From contig NZ_MVAD01000001.1 in NCBI RefSeq assembly GCF_002007115.1, positions 310,001 to 374,000 on the forward strand: a stretch of 64,000 nucleotides of DNA. Reading direction: 5' to 3'. Of the stretch, positions 17,843-26,623 are shown piece after piece. The stretch comes from Massilia sp. KIM. GTDB taxonomy: Bacteria > Pseudomonadota > Gammaproteobacteria > Burkholderiales > Burkholderiaceae_D. Below the pieces are notes generated by a model. The model searched no databases. It was not told the origin of the DNA and saw only the letters and a program-made list of their open reading frames with translations. Both the position numbers and the translations under genes were made by a program. Position 1 is the stretch's first letter; every line of letters begins with the position of its first letter.

Positions 17843-19297
17843 ATGTTCACATGGTTGAAGGCGGTGCTGCGTCCATCCATGACGCATTTCGCGGCAATGG
17901 GTGGCGGCATCCGCGGACGTTTCCATGGCCTGGTGGTCAGCGCGCGCGACGGCAGCATCCGCACCGCGATCAATGCGGCGCGCCTGCGCAAGGAGGTCGA
18001 CCATTCGCTGGCCCAGGCGAAGCAGCAGTACGAGGCCGCCAACGAACTGGCGGCCGCGGCGCGCGAGGTGACCCAGCTCTCGGCCGACGTCAAGGCCGGC
18101 ACCGACGAGATCGCCACGACGGCCGGGCGCAACCTGGCGGTGGCGCGCGAGTCGATGGACAACCTGGCGCAATTGGAGCAGCGGATGCGCGCCATCGAGA
18201 CCCAGGTCGACGGCTTCGCCCGCACCGTGGAACAGCTGGTCGCGCATTCGCGTTCGATCAGCGAGTTCGGCACGGTCATCCAGCGCATCGCCAACCAGAC
18301 CAACCTGCTGGCCATCAACGCCGCGATCGAGGCGGCGCGCGCCGGCGAGGCGGGACGCGGCTTCGCCGTGGTCGCGGCCGAGGTGCGCCGCCTGTCGCTG
18401 CTGGTGAACGAGGAGACCAGCAAGATCGCCGTCGTGAACAGCGAGATGCGCGGCCTGGTCGAATCGACCGCCGGCGCCACCGCCGGCATCCTCGACGGCG
18501 TCGGCGCCTCGAGCGCCGAGGTGGGCGCCGCGGCCGGCCGTTTCTCCACCTTCGTGGCCGACTTCGAGCGCATGGCCGGCACCGTCAACGCCATCGCCGG
18601 CTCGATGTCCTCGCTCGACGCCATCAACCAGGACATCGGACGCAAGGTCGGCCAGATCGCGGCCAACGCCTCGGCCTCGGGCAAGTCGATGGCGGACGCC
18701 TCGCGCCGCGTGGACGAAGTGCGCGCCGCGAGCGAAGAGATCCAGGGCGTGCTGTCCGAGTTCCACACCGGCGGCACCCCCTTCGACGCGCTGGTCGCGG
18801 CCACCAGCCGCCTGCGCGACGACGTGCTGGCCTGCCTCGAGGGCCATGCCGCGCGCGGCGCCAACATCTTCGACCAGGCCTACCAGCCGATCGCCGGCTC
18901 CAATCCGCCGCGCTACCACACCAGTTACGACCGCGCCGTGGAGCGCGACCTGCAGGCCATCTTCGACGGCGTGTTGAGCGGCCTGCCGGGCTGCGCCTAC
19001 GCGCTGGCGGTCGACAACCGCGGCTATGCGCCGGCCCACAACGGCAAGTTCTCGCTGCAGCCGACCGGCCAGCCCGAACACGACCTGGTCCATTGCCGCA
19101 ACAAGCGCATCTTCGACGACCCGGTGGGCAGCAAGCTGGCGTCCAACCGCAAGCCAATCCTGTTCCAGACCTATCTGCGCGATACCGGCGAGGTGATCAA
19201 CGACCTGTCAATGCCGCTCATGATCGACGGTCGCCACTGGGGCGCGGTGCGGGTGGGCTTCGATTCGGCGCGACTGCAGGGCGGGGCGGGGCGCTGA
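17843..19297 (+). CDS. Soluble methyl-accepting chemotaxis protein with C-terminal sensor-like domain
   Basis: 484 residues. The MCP signalling hairpin (about 120-230) contains the diagnostic [21 protein letters not shown]. No membrane helix is visible, so it is cytoplasmic. The C-terminal 160 residues ([66 protein letters not shown]) look like a Cache/PAS-type sensory domain placed after, not before, the signalling tip. A strong GGAGGAGG ribosome site precedes the ATG. No chemotaxis operon is adjacent. Confidence 0.88.
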   Translation: MFTWLKAVLRPSMTHFAAMGGGIRGRFHGLVVSARDGSIRTAINAARLRKEVDHSLAQAKQQYEAANELAAAAREVTQLSADVKAGTDEIATTAGRNLAVARESMDNLAQLEQRMRAIETQVDGFARTVEQLVAHSRSISEFGTVIQRIANQTNLLAINAAIEAARAGEAGRGFAVVAAEVRRLSLLVNEETSKIAVVNSEMRGLVESTAGATAGILDGVGASSAEVGAAAGRFSTFVADFERMAGTVNAIAGSMSSLDAINQDIGRKVGQIAANASASGKSMADASRRVDEVRAASEEIQGVLSEFHTGGTPFDALVAATSRLRDDVLACLEGHAARGANIFDQAYQPIAGSNPPRYHTSYDRAVERDLQAIFDGVLSGLPGCAYALAVDNRGYAPAHNGKFSLQPTGQPEHDLVHCRNKRIFDDPVGSKLASNRKPILFQTYLRDTGEVINDLSMPLMIDGRHWGAVRVGFDSARLQGGAGR

Positions 19298-19352
19298 GAG
19301 GGTGCATCGTCCTTGTGTCAGAATACGCGCTGGACGACACTTCGACGACGCC

Positions 19353-20138
19353 ATGGAAAAGCTGATCTCCGCGCTGAACCGCCTTTATCTGCGGCCCGGC
19401 GCATTTCCGGAAGATGCCCTGCTGCGCCAGCTGCGCGGCGAACACACCCAGGCCCTGAGCCTGGCGGGACCGGACGGCCTGATGCGGGCCGCCATGATTC
19501 CCTTCGCGCGAGTGGACGCCGACGGCAGCCACTGGACCCGCCTGTGCGACGCCGCCAACGGGCTGCAGCAGGAACTCGGCCTGCCGGCGCCGGCGGTGAG
19601 CATCTCGGGCGACGGCGCCTACGGCCTGTGGCTGTCGCTGGCCGAGCCGGCGCCGGTAGAGCAGATGCAGGCCTTCGTCGACGCCCTGCACGCGCGCTAT
19701 TTTCCCGACATGGCCGCGCCCGGCCCGGTGAGCGCGCCGCTGGAACTGCCGCCCTGCCTGCACCAGGCCAGCGGCAAGTGGGCGGCCTTCATCCATCCCG
19801 GCATGGGCGCTTCCTTCGCCGACGAAGCGGGCCTGGACCTGCCGCCGCCGGCGGCCGGGCAGGCCGCCTTCCTCGACGAGCTCGACAGCATCGCCCCGGC
19901 GGCCTTCGCCCAGGCCCTGGCCAGCCTGCGGCCGGCAGGCGGCGCCCCTCAGTCCACGTCCTCGGCAGCCGCCTCGGCGCCGCCGGGGGCGCGGCCGGAT
20001 GCGGGCCGGCCGAGGGGCTGCTGCTCAAGGATGCAACCCTCGAGGACATCGTTGCCTGGCTGCATGCGCGGCATATCGAGCCCAGCTTCCGCTATGTGCT
20101 GCCTGCCGGGCGTGAATAGGCGCATATCGTCGTATTGA
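19353..20138 (+). CDS. Uncharacterised protein with a frame change near its 3' end
   Basis: The frame beginning MEKLISALNRLYLRPG codes well to about residue 200 (DELDSIAPAAFAQALASL). After about base 19950 it turns into an arginine/serine/cysteine-rich tail. In the frame shifted by minus one, a natural ending appears: EGLLLKDATLEDIVAWLHAR to a stop at 20117-20119. One base is therefore missing (or two are extra) between about 19950 and 20010, a G/C-rich tract with GGGGG. This is a recent frameshift or a sequence error. The segment AVSISGDGAYGLWLSL resembles the glycine-rich turn of primase-like (AEP) folds, but only weakly. Confidence 0.65.
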   Translation: MEKLISALNRLYLRPGAFPEDALLRQLRGEHTQALSLAGPDGLMRAAMIPFARVDADGSHWTRLCDAANGLQQELGLPAPAVSISGDGAYGLWLSLAEPAPVEQMQAFVDALHARYFPDMAAPGPVSAPLELPPCLHQASGKWAAFIHPGMGASFADEAGLDLPPPAAGQAAFLDELDSIAPAAFAQALASLRPAGGAPQSTSSAAASAPPGARPDAGRPRGCCSRMQPSRTSLPGCMRGISSPASAMCCLPGVNRRISSY

Positions 20139-20210
20139 CGCAACGTTTATAGTCAGGAAACATAATTTTCTAAAAGGAATGCAGTTTTGACATGGCAAGC
20201 CTGATATCCT

Positions 20211-20226
20211 GTAGGAACCTTCCTAC
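20211..20226. repeat. Perfect inverted repeat just upstream of the PEP-CTERM gene
   Basis: GTAGGAA-CC-TTCCTAC, 7-bp arms with a two-base spacer, 11 bases before the ATG at 20238. It could be an operator or an mRNA hairpin covering the start region. A TTGACA hexamer lies at 20187-20192 but no well-spaced -10 follows. Confidence 0.5.
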
Positions 20227-20237
20227 ACAGGCCGTCC

Positions 20238-21758
20238 ATGTCCAGCCCGCTCGCCACCCTCTACCGCCGCGCCAGTTCCCTGTCACCGACCGCCCGCCTG
20301 GTGAGCCTGGCCTTCGCCGGCCTGGCCGGGGCCGCCGTGCTTCTGCCGCGACAGGCGCCGGTGTCCGCGTCCCTGGCCGATCCGGCCCGGCCGGCCATCC
20401 CCGCTTCCCCCGCAAGCCCGGCCACCCCGGCCACCCAGGCTGCTTCCGCTTCCGCGCAAGCCCAGCCGGGCAGCGCGCCGCTGGTCGCCGAGGCCGAGCC
20501 GGCGCGCCGCGTCTACCCGTATTCGGTGGTGCCTGGCGGCGTCGCCAGCGCGGAGGAACTGAGGGCCGCGGTGCGCAAGGACAGGCTGGTCGCCGCCCAC
20601 TACGCCGATTTCGGGCTCGACAAGGCCTTCATGACCAGGGTGGCCAAGCCGCGCGCGGTCTACGTCTCCTACCGCAAGGACGGCAAGATCTACTGGACCG
20701 CGCACAAGCTCATGCTGGCCGAGGGCGAAGCCCTGGTCAGCGACGGCGTCAACGAGGCGCGCGCCCGCTGCGCCAACCGGATCTCGGACCTGCCGCGCCA
20801 GCCGGTGGCGGCCAGCGAGCCGAGCGCGGAAGAGCTCGATACGCCGCTGGTGCTCGAGGGCGCGCTGGGAGGGGGCGCGGAGAGCGTCGAGGCCTTCTCG
20901 GCCGGCGGTTTCGGCGACGAGGGCGGCAGCGGCCAGCGTTACCAGTTGCAGGACTTCGGTGGCGCCCGCCTGCTGGCCGAGGCGGTGGCGCAAGCCGGCG
21001 GCAAGGAGCTGGCCGCGCGCATCGGTGCGCCGCCCCCGCATCCTTCGCTCGGCAGCCCGGTCAGCGCGCGCGCCGGCTCGTCGCGTTCCGGTAGCGAGAC
21101 CGGCAATCCGGCCACGCCGGGCGCGGACGGCGGCCAAGCCTCGGGCGGCGCCCCGGCCCCGGGCGCACAGCAGCCCGGCCCGGCGGCGCCCGGCAATCCG
21201 GCCCCAGGCACGCCCAACCCGGCAACGCCGACGCCGGACACTTCCACTCCGGGTAATCCGACGCCGGGCAATCCCACCCCAGGCAATCCGACTCCAAGCA
21301 ATCCGACGCCTGGCAAGCCGAGCACTGGCAAGCCCGGCGCATCAACGCCGGACAAGCCAGCGCCGCCGACCGGCACCCAGCCGTCGACACCGCAGCAGCC
21401 GGAAACCGGCGAGCCCGGCGCCGGCCAGCCGTCGCCGGCCCCGCCTGGCGGCGGGCAGCCGGGCACGAATCCGCCCGCGCCCGGTACGCCGGGACCGCAA
21501 CCCGGCGGTCCGTCCACCCCGGATGGGGGCGGTCCGACACCCCCGCTCCCGGAAACGCCGGCCGGCCCGCCGAAGCCCGAGTTGCCAACCGGTCAGCCAA
21601 AGCCCGAGTTGCCGACCGGCGCGCCGACACCGGAACTGCCGGTGGGCGGCGAGCAGCCGATCCGGCCCGATCCGGTCAAGGTGCCCGAGCCGGGCACCCT
21701 CTGGCTCGGCGCACTCGCCGGCGCTGCCATGTGGCTGATGCGCCGTCGCCGCGCCTGA
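20238..21758 (+). CDS. Proline-rich exported protein with PEP-CTERM sorting signal
   Basis: 506 residues. An N-terminal hydrophobic segment (VSLAFAGLAGAAVLL) acts as signal or anchor. Residues about 90-190 form a compact conserved-looking region (YRKDGKIYWTAHKLMLAEGE, DGVNEARARCANRISDLP). A long Pro/Gly/Thr/Ala low-complexity stretch follows (about 280-475, with repeated GNPTP). The C-terminus VPEPGTLWLGALAGAAMWLMRRRRA, split here only by the reader's eye into VPEPGTLW, a membrane helix and RRRRA, is a PEP-CTERM signal for exosortase processing. The globular part has no family I can name. Confidence 0.85.
   Translation: MSSPLATLYRRASSLSPTARLVSLAFAGLAGAAVLLPRQAPVSASLADPARPAIPASPASPATPATQAASASAQAQPGSAPLVAEAEPARRVYPYSVVPGGVASAEELRAAVRKDRLVAAHYADFGLDKAFMTRVAKPRAVYVSYRKDGKIYWTAHKLMLAEGEALVSDGVNEARARCANRISDLPRQPVAASEPSAEELDTPLVLEGALGGGAESVEAFSAGGFGDEGGSGQRYQLQDFGGARLLAEAVAQAGGKELAARIGAPPPHPSLGSPVSARAGSSRSGSETGNPATPGADGGQASGGAPAPGAQQPGPAAPGNPAPGTPNPATPTPDTSTPGNPTPGNPTPGNPTPSNPTPGKPSTGKPGASTPDKPAPPTGTQPSTPQQPETGEPGAGQPSPAPPGGGQPGTNPPAPGTPGPQPGGPSTPDGGGPTPPLPETPAGPPKPELPTGQPKPELPTGAPTPELPVGGEQPIRPDPVKVPEPGTLWLGALAGAAMWLMRRRRA
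21170..21350 (+). repeat. Low-complexity coding repeat (GNPTP-type pentapeptides)
   Basis: Inside the PEP-CTERM protein gene, 15-base units of the GGCAATCCGACGCC type encode successive NPTPG/NPTPS/NPTPG/KPSTG steps. Units differ at synonymous third positions, which indicates selection on the peptide rather than a recent DNA expansion. The stretch probably forms an extended wall-spanning linker. Confidence 0.7.
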
Positions 21759-21777
21759 ATCCGTCCGGCGCCCCCGC

Positions 21778-22296
21778 TCAGAACTGCAGGGGCGTGTCGG
21801 TGCGCTTCAGGGTGCGCAGCACGAAGCTGGATTTGCTGTGGCGGATGCCGGGGATCTTGTACAGCCGCTCGCGCAGCAGGCGCTCGTAGTCGCGGGTGTC
21901 CTTGACCGCGATGCGGATGAAGTAATCGTAGTCGCCCGAGATCAGGCTCGCTTCCAGCACCTCCGGGATCGACTCCAGCGCGCGGCCGAACTCGTACAGG
22001 GTCTGCTCGCTGTGGCTGTCGAGGGTGACCTGGACGATCACTGTGTCCTGGTAGCCCAGGTGGGCTAGGTCCACCTTCACCGTATAGCCCTGCAGCAGGC
22101 CGGAATCCGTCATGCGCTTGATGCGGTTCCAGCACGAAGTCGTCGATAGCCCGACCGCCGCGCTGATCTCCTGCAGCGGGGTGCGCGAGTCCTTGAGCAG
22201 GATGCCCAGGATGGCGCGGTCGGCCGCGTCGAAAATCTTTCTGTCTCTTTCCTCTTCCACGGAAAGCCTTTCAGGTTGGGTGCTGTAACAGTGCAT
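21778..22296 (-). CDS. Lrp/AsnC-family transcriptional regulator
   Basis: 172 residues: winged HTH (AILGILLKDSRTPLQEISAAVG, then STTSCWNRIKRM) and an RAM/AsnC ligand domain (LISGDYDYFIRIAVKDTRDYERLL). A GTG at 22260 with AAAGG six bases upstream is an attractive alternative start, because the ATG at 22296 overlaps a -10-like CATAAT. The gene is divergent from an acetolactate synthase gene with only 26 bases between the starts. Lrp proteins bind amino acids such as leucine, so control of the neighbour by branched-chain amino acids is a reasonable inference. Confidence 0.9.
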   Translation of the reverse strand: MHCYSTQPERLSVEEERDRKIFDAADRAILGILLKDSRTPLQEISAAVGLSTTSCWNRIKRMTDSGLLQGYTVKVDLAHLGYQDTVIVQVTLDSHSEQTLYEFGRALESIPEVLEASLISGDYDYFIRIAVKDTRDYERLLRERLYKIPGIRHSKSSFVLRTLKRTDTPLQF

Positions 22297-22322
22297 GATT
22301 ATGAAGCACTTTCAGCCTCTCG

Positions 22323-24107
22323 ATGAATAGAATTCCAGGGATGAGAACCTTTCCCGTCCCCGACGCCGCCCCGCCCGCCACCCCCGCCCGCAATGGCGCC
22401 GCCCTCCTGCTCGAGCTCCTGGTGGAGGCGGGCGTCGACACCGTCTTCGGCTACCCCGGCGGCGCCGTGCTGCCGCTCTACGATGCGCTTGCCCTGGACG
22501 GCCGCCTGCGCCACATCCTGGTACGCCACGAGCAGGCCGCCGTGCACGCCGCCGAAGGCTATGCGCGCTCGACCGGCCGCCTGGGCGTGGTCTTCGTCAC
22601 CTCCGGCCCCGGCGTGGCCAACACCACCTCGGGCCTGCTCGACGCCCTGAGCGATTCGATCCCGGTCCTGTGCATCAGCGGCCAGGTGAGCACCGCGGCG
22701 ATCGGCACCGACGCCTTCCAGGAATGCGACGCGCTCGCCATCTCGCGCGCGGTGACGCGCTGGAACGCCCAGGTGCTAAACGTGGACGAGATCGCGCCCA
22801 CGCTGCGGCGCGCAATCCGCGAGGCGACCGGCGGACGTCCCGGCCCGGTGCTGGTGGACCTGCCCAAGGACGTGCAGGCCGCCCCGGCCCCGCCGTTCGC
22901 GCCCACCGCCCCCGCCTCAGGACACCGGGCGGCGCGTCCGGCGCCGCCGCCCGCGGACCTGGACCGGGCCGCCGAGCTGATCCGCACCGCACGCCGCCCG
23001 GTGTTCTACGGCGGGGGCGGGCTGGTGAGCGCAGGTCCGCGCGCCTGCGCCGCGTTCGCGCGCCTGGTGGAGCTGGCCGATGCGCCCTGCACCCTGAGCC
23101 TGCTGGGCCTTGGCGCCTTCCCGGCCTCGCGTCCGGAATGGCTTGGCATGCTGGGCATGCACGGCACCCTGGAAGCCAACCTGGCCATGCACGAGGCCGA
23201 CCTGGTGATCTGCGCCGGCGCCCGCTTCGACGACCGCGTCACCGGCCGGCTCGACCAGTTCTGCCCGCAGGCGCGCATCGTCCACGTCGACATCGACCCG
23301 CGCTCGATCGGCAAGGTGGTGCGCACCGAGGTCGGCCTGGTCGGCGATGGCGGGGAGGTGCTCGAGGCCTTGCTCGCGCGCCTGGAACCGGCGCCGCCCG
23401 AGCCGGGCCTGACGCGCGCTTGGTGGGCCCGCATCGCCCGCTGGCGCGCCCGCCGCTGCCTGGAGATCGCGGAGCGCGCGCCGGCGATCGCGCCCCAGCG
23501 CCTGATGCAGGTCCTGGCCGGACCGCTGGCCGCGCGCCACGCCATCGTCTCGACCGACGTCGGCCAGCACCAGATGTGGGCCGCGCAATACCTGCGCTTC
23601 GAGGCGCCGCGCCACTGGCTCACCTCGGGCGGGGCGGGGACGATGGGCTATGGCCTGCCGGCCGCGATCGGCGCCCAGGTGGCCCATCCGGACGCGCTGG
23701 TGGCTTGCATCAGCGGCGACGCCTCGGTCCTGATGAACATCCAGGAGCTGGCCACCGCCGCCCAGCACCGCTGCCCGGTCAAGCTGATCGTGTCCAACAA
23801 CGGCTGCATGGGCATGGTGCGCCAGTGGCAGGAGCTGCATCACGGCGGACGCTACAGCCACAGTTGGAACGAGGCGCTGCCCGACTTCGTGCTGCTGGCG
23901 CGGGCCTTCGGCTGGCAGGCGGCGCGGGTCGCGCGCGCCGACCAACTCGATGCGGCGATCGCCGCCTGCCTCAGGTCGGATGGGCCTTATCTGCTCGACG
24001 TGGCGGTGGAGCAGGCCGAGAATTGCTTCCCGATGATCCCCGCCGGCCGTGGCCACCATGAGATAATGCTGAGCAAGGATAGTTGGTATAAAGAAACTAC
24101 AGCCTGA
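22323..24107 (+). CDS. ilvB: Acetolactate synthase large subunit (biosynthetic, FAD type)
   Basis: 594 residues, full length for IlvB/IlvI/IlvG. It has the catalytic Glu in [17 protein letters not shown], the FAD-domain stretch ([11 protein letters not shown]), and the ThDP-binding [19 protein letters not shown] with [13 protein letters not shown]. It joins two pyruvates, or pyruvate and 2-ketobutyrate, in valine/isoleucine synthesis. No small regulatory subunit (ilvN/ilvH) follows, so this is likely a second, solitary isozyme; it is paired instead with a divergent Lrp gene. ATG 22341 is an alternative start; neither has a well-placed ribosome site. Confidence 0.9.
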   Translation: MNRIPGMRTFPVPDAAPPATPARNGAALLLELLVEAGVDTVFGYPGGAVLPLYDALALDGRLRHILVRHEQAAVHAAEGYARSTGRLGVVFVTSGPGVANTTSGLLDALSDSIPVLCISGQVSTAAIGTDAFQECDALAISRAVTRWNAQVLNVDEIAPTLRRAIREATGGRPGPVLVDLPKDVQAAPAPPFAPTAPASGHRAARPAPPPADLDRAAELIRTARRPVFYGGGGLVSAGPRACAAFARLVELADAPCTLSLLGLGAFPASRPEWLGMLGMHGTLEANLAMHEADLVICAGARFDDRVTGRLDQFCPQARIVHVDIDPRSIGKVVRTEVGLVGDGGEVLEALLARLEPAPPEPGLTRAWWARIARWRARRCLEIAERAPAIAPQRLMQVLAGPLAARHAIVSTDVGQHQMWAAQYLRFEAPRHWLTSGGAGTMGYGLPAAIGAQVAHPDALVACISGDASVLMNIQELATAAQHRCPVKLIVSNNGCMGMVRQWQELHHGGRYSHSWNEALPDFVLLARAFGWQAARVARADQLDAAIAACLRSDGPYLLDVAVEQAENCFPMIPAGRGHHEIMLSKDSWYKETTA

Positions 24108-24259
24108 AATGCGGTCAAGCCGATAACTTGAATAGTGTGTCGGGGGAGCGTTTTTCTCCAATATGACGCGGTGCAGGTCGGTACGGCTGTCCTTCCGGTG
24201 CGCCGCCAAGGCGCGTCTCTCGACCCGCTCGTACTGCGAGCCCCATTGGAGTGTTCCTC

Positions 24260-25762
24260 ATGAAGACAGCGCAAGTCATGAGCGCCGCGCGCCTTGCGGC
24301 CTTGGCCCTGGCGATGCTGGGCGCCCATGTCGCGGCCCAGGCCGCGACCTACACGGTCGGCCCCGGCCAGTCGATCCAGGCCGCGGTGAATGCGGCGGTA
24401 GCCGGCGACACGGTCCTGGTGCAGGCCGGCATCTATACCCAGAAGGTGCTGGTGAGCGGCAAGAATGGCGCCGCCGGCGCGGCCATCACGCTCAAGGGCG
24501 AGCCCGGCGCAATCATCAGCGGCGCAGGCCTGAGGCCGTCCGGGCGGGAAGGGCTGATCACGGTCCGCAACTCGAGCCACTTCCGGGTCGAGGGCTTCAC
24601 CGTCACCGGCTTCGCCACCGGCAGCGCGGGCGACAGCCCGGTCGGCATCCTGGTTACGGGGAACGGGACCAGGGTCCAGATCGTGAACAACAAAATCCAC
24701 GGCATCAAGCATCTCAGCACCTGCGCCGATCCCTGCCTCGTCGGCGCCCACGGACTGGCGGTTTTCGGGACCGATACCACCGGCATCACCGACCTGCTGG
24801 TGCAGGGTAACGAGGTGTACGGCAACCTGCTGCAGGCCAGCGAGGCCTTGGTCATCAACGGCAACGTCGACCGCTTCGAGGTGCTGTTCAACGACGTTCA
24901 CGACAATAACAACATCGGCTACGACTTCATCGGCTACGAAGGCGAGTGCGCCGCCTGCGGCGAGAACGACCGCGTGCGCAATGGCCTGGTGCGCGGCAAC
25001 CGGGCCGCGAACAATTCCACCATCAACAATCCCTGGTACGGCGGCGAGGGCTCGGCGGCCGGCTTCTATGTCGATGGCGGGCGCAACATCGTCTTCGAGC
25101 GCAACATCGCCACGCTCAACGACATCGGCTTCGAGTTCGCCAGCGAGCATCCGGGCAAGGCCACCGAGGACATCCTGATGACGAACAACCTCGTCTACCT
25201 GAACCGGGAGGCGGGCGTCTCGCTCGGCGGATACGCGGCCGGCCTGGGCGAGGCGCGCCGCATCCACGTCAACAACAATTCCTTCTACAGGAACAAGGGC
25301 TGGGGCACCGAGATCGTGCTCCAGCACAAGGTGCTGAACTCCCACTTCAACAACAACATCATCGTCGGCGCGACCAGCGTCGTCGACAGCGTCGACAACA
25401 GCGGCAGCGGCAGCAGCGGCAACGTCTGGGGCGTCAACCTGTGGTTCGCGCCGAACACCAGCAACGTGGCCGTGCCGGGCGCCCGCCTGGTCCAGGATCC
25501 GCGCTACGTCGATCCGGCGAACGGCAACCTGCGCCTGCAGGCCGGCTCGCCGGCGATCGGCAAGGGCGTCGCGGGCGCGGCGCTGGGCGGCTGGTCCTCG
25601 CCCCTGTGGAGCAGGCACTACCGCCCCGGCGCGATCCCGGCCAACGGCAGTCGCGACCTCGACGGCCAGAGCCGGGTCGAGGGCGGCAGCCTGGATCTCG
25701 GTGCGGACGAGTTCGGCACGGCCTCGCCGGCCCTGTGCGGCGCCATGGGCGCCTGCTCCTGA
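24260..25762 (+). CDS. Exported right-handed parallel beta-helix protein (pectate-lyase-like)
   Basis: 500 residues from ATG 24260 (GGAG eight bases upstream): signal peptide (LAALALAMLGAHVAAQA), then repeated beta-helix coils rich in Asn ladders (VQIVNNKIHGI, DLLVQGNEVYGNLLQ, RFEVLFNDVHDNNNIG, ILMTNNLVYLN, RIHVNNNSFYRN), ending in a typical DPANGNLRLQAGSPAIGKG and LDLGADEFG tail. The fold is that of polysaccharide lyases and DUF1565/NosD-type proteins. It is probably secreted or periplasmic and acts on or binds polysaccharide; catalytic residues cannot be assigned by eye. A CAADPC-type cysteine pair may form a disulfide. Confidence 0.82.
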   Translation: MKTAQVMSAARLAALALAMLGAHVAAQAATYTVGPGQSIQAAVNAAVAGDTVLVQAGIYTQKVLVSGKNGAAGAAITLKGEPGAIISGAGLRPSGREGLITVRNSSHFRVEGFTVTGFATGSAGDSPVGILVTGNGTRVQIVNNKIHGIKHLSTCADPCLVGAHGLAVFGTDTTGITDLLVQGNEVYGNLLQASEALVINGNVDRFEVLFNDVHDNNNIGYDFIGYEGECAACGENDRVRNGLVRGNRAANNSTINNPWYGGEGSAAGFYVDGGRNIVFERNIATLNDIGFEFASEHPGKATEDILMTNNLVYLNREAGVSLGGYAAGLGEARRIHVNNNSFYRNKGWGTEIVLQHKVLNSHFNNNIIVGATSVVDSVDNSGSGSSGNVWGVNLWFAPNTSNVAVPGARLVQDPRYVDPANGNLRLQAGSPAIGKGVAGAALGGWSSPLWSRHYRPGAIPANGSRDLDGQSRVEGGSLDLGADEFGTASPALCGAMGACS

Positions 25763-25937
25763 CAGGAACTGTCAGCAGGTCTCGCTAACATGGTCTCCCC
25801 ATTCATCGCGAAGGCAATAAAGGCACGCGGGGCAAGCTGAGCAAACTCAGCAAAATAGTGCGTTGCCAGAACCCGGTCGCAGGCGTAATGTCTACAGTCG
25901 GGATGTCCGTCGCTGTTGTTAACCTGGAGGAGAAAAC

Positions 25938-26411
25938 ATGACTTCAAGCACTACCAAGCCGGTGGAAGATGGCATGCACACCGTGACCCCGCACCTCATC
26001 TGCGCCGGCGCCGCCGACGCGATCGACTTTTATACCCGCGCCTTCGGCGCTGAAGAAGTGATGCGCCTGCCGGACCCGAACGGCAAGCTGGCCCATGCGG
26101 CGGTGCGCATCGGCGACTCGATGGTGATGCTGATGGACGAATTCCCCGACTGGCAGGCGCGCGGTCCCAAGACCCTGGGCGGCTCGTCGGTCACCATCCA
26201 CCTCTCCGTGCCCGACGTCGACGCCGCCTTCCGCCGCGCGGTCGAGGCCGGCGCCACGGTGCGCATGGAGCCGGCCGACATGTTTTGGGGCGACCGCTAC
26301 GGCGTGGTGGAAGATCCCTTCGGCCATCAATGGTCGATAGCGACCCATATCCGCGACGTGCCGGTGGACGAGCTGCAGGAAGCGATGAAGCGCCAGGCCG
26401 CCTGCGCATAA
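25938..26411 (+). CDS. VOC (glyoxalase/bleomycin-resistance) superfamily protein, PhnB-like
   Basis: 157 residues with two beta-alpha-beta-beta-beta halves: VTPHLICAGAADAIDFYTRAFG and SVTIHLSVPDVDAAFRRAVEAGA, ending VVEDPFGHQWSIATHI. The PhnB/YdcJ-like subgroup is usually annotated as a glyoxalase-like or ring-cleaving enzyme, with no defined substrate. GGAGGAG lies seven bases upstream of the ATG. It stands alone; a 13-bp tandem array follows its stop. Confidence 0.88.
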   Translation: MTSSTTKPVEDGMHTVTPHLICAGAADAIDFYTRAFGAEEVMRLPDPNGKLAHAAVRIGDSMVMLMDEFPDWQARGPKTLGGSSVTIHLSVPDVDAAFRRAVEAGATVRMEPADMFWGDRYGVVEDPFGHQWSIATHIRDVPVDELQEAMKRQAACA

Positions 26412-26435
26412 GCGGCCCGGCAAGGGCCAGGGTCG

Positions 26436-26585
26436 CGGGCCGAGGCCACTGGTCAAGGCCATGGTTCACGGCCACGGCTCAAGTCCACGGGTCAAGGCCA
26501 CGGGTCAAGGCCACGGGTCCACAATCCAGTTTGTGGGTCTTGGCCGAGGCCAAGCGGCGCGGGCCAAGGCCGTGGGCCAATGCCG
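26436..26585. repeat. 13-bp tandem repeat array
   Basis: From 26436 to 26526 there are seven 13-base units with consensus CGGGTCAAGGCCA; two neighbouring copies (26488-26513) are identical. After a 7-base phase break, four more diverged units run from 26534 to 26585 (for example CGGGCCAAGGCCG, TGGGCCAATGCCG). The array fills most of the gap between the VOC gene and phzF and ends about 40 bases before the phzF start, so copy number could affect phzF expression. Confidence 0.85.
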
Positions 26586-26623
26586 GGCTATCATGGCGGT
26601 TTCTCTTTTGACGAGCCAAGGCC

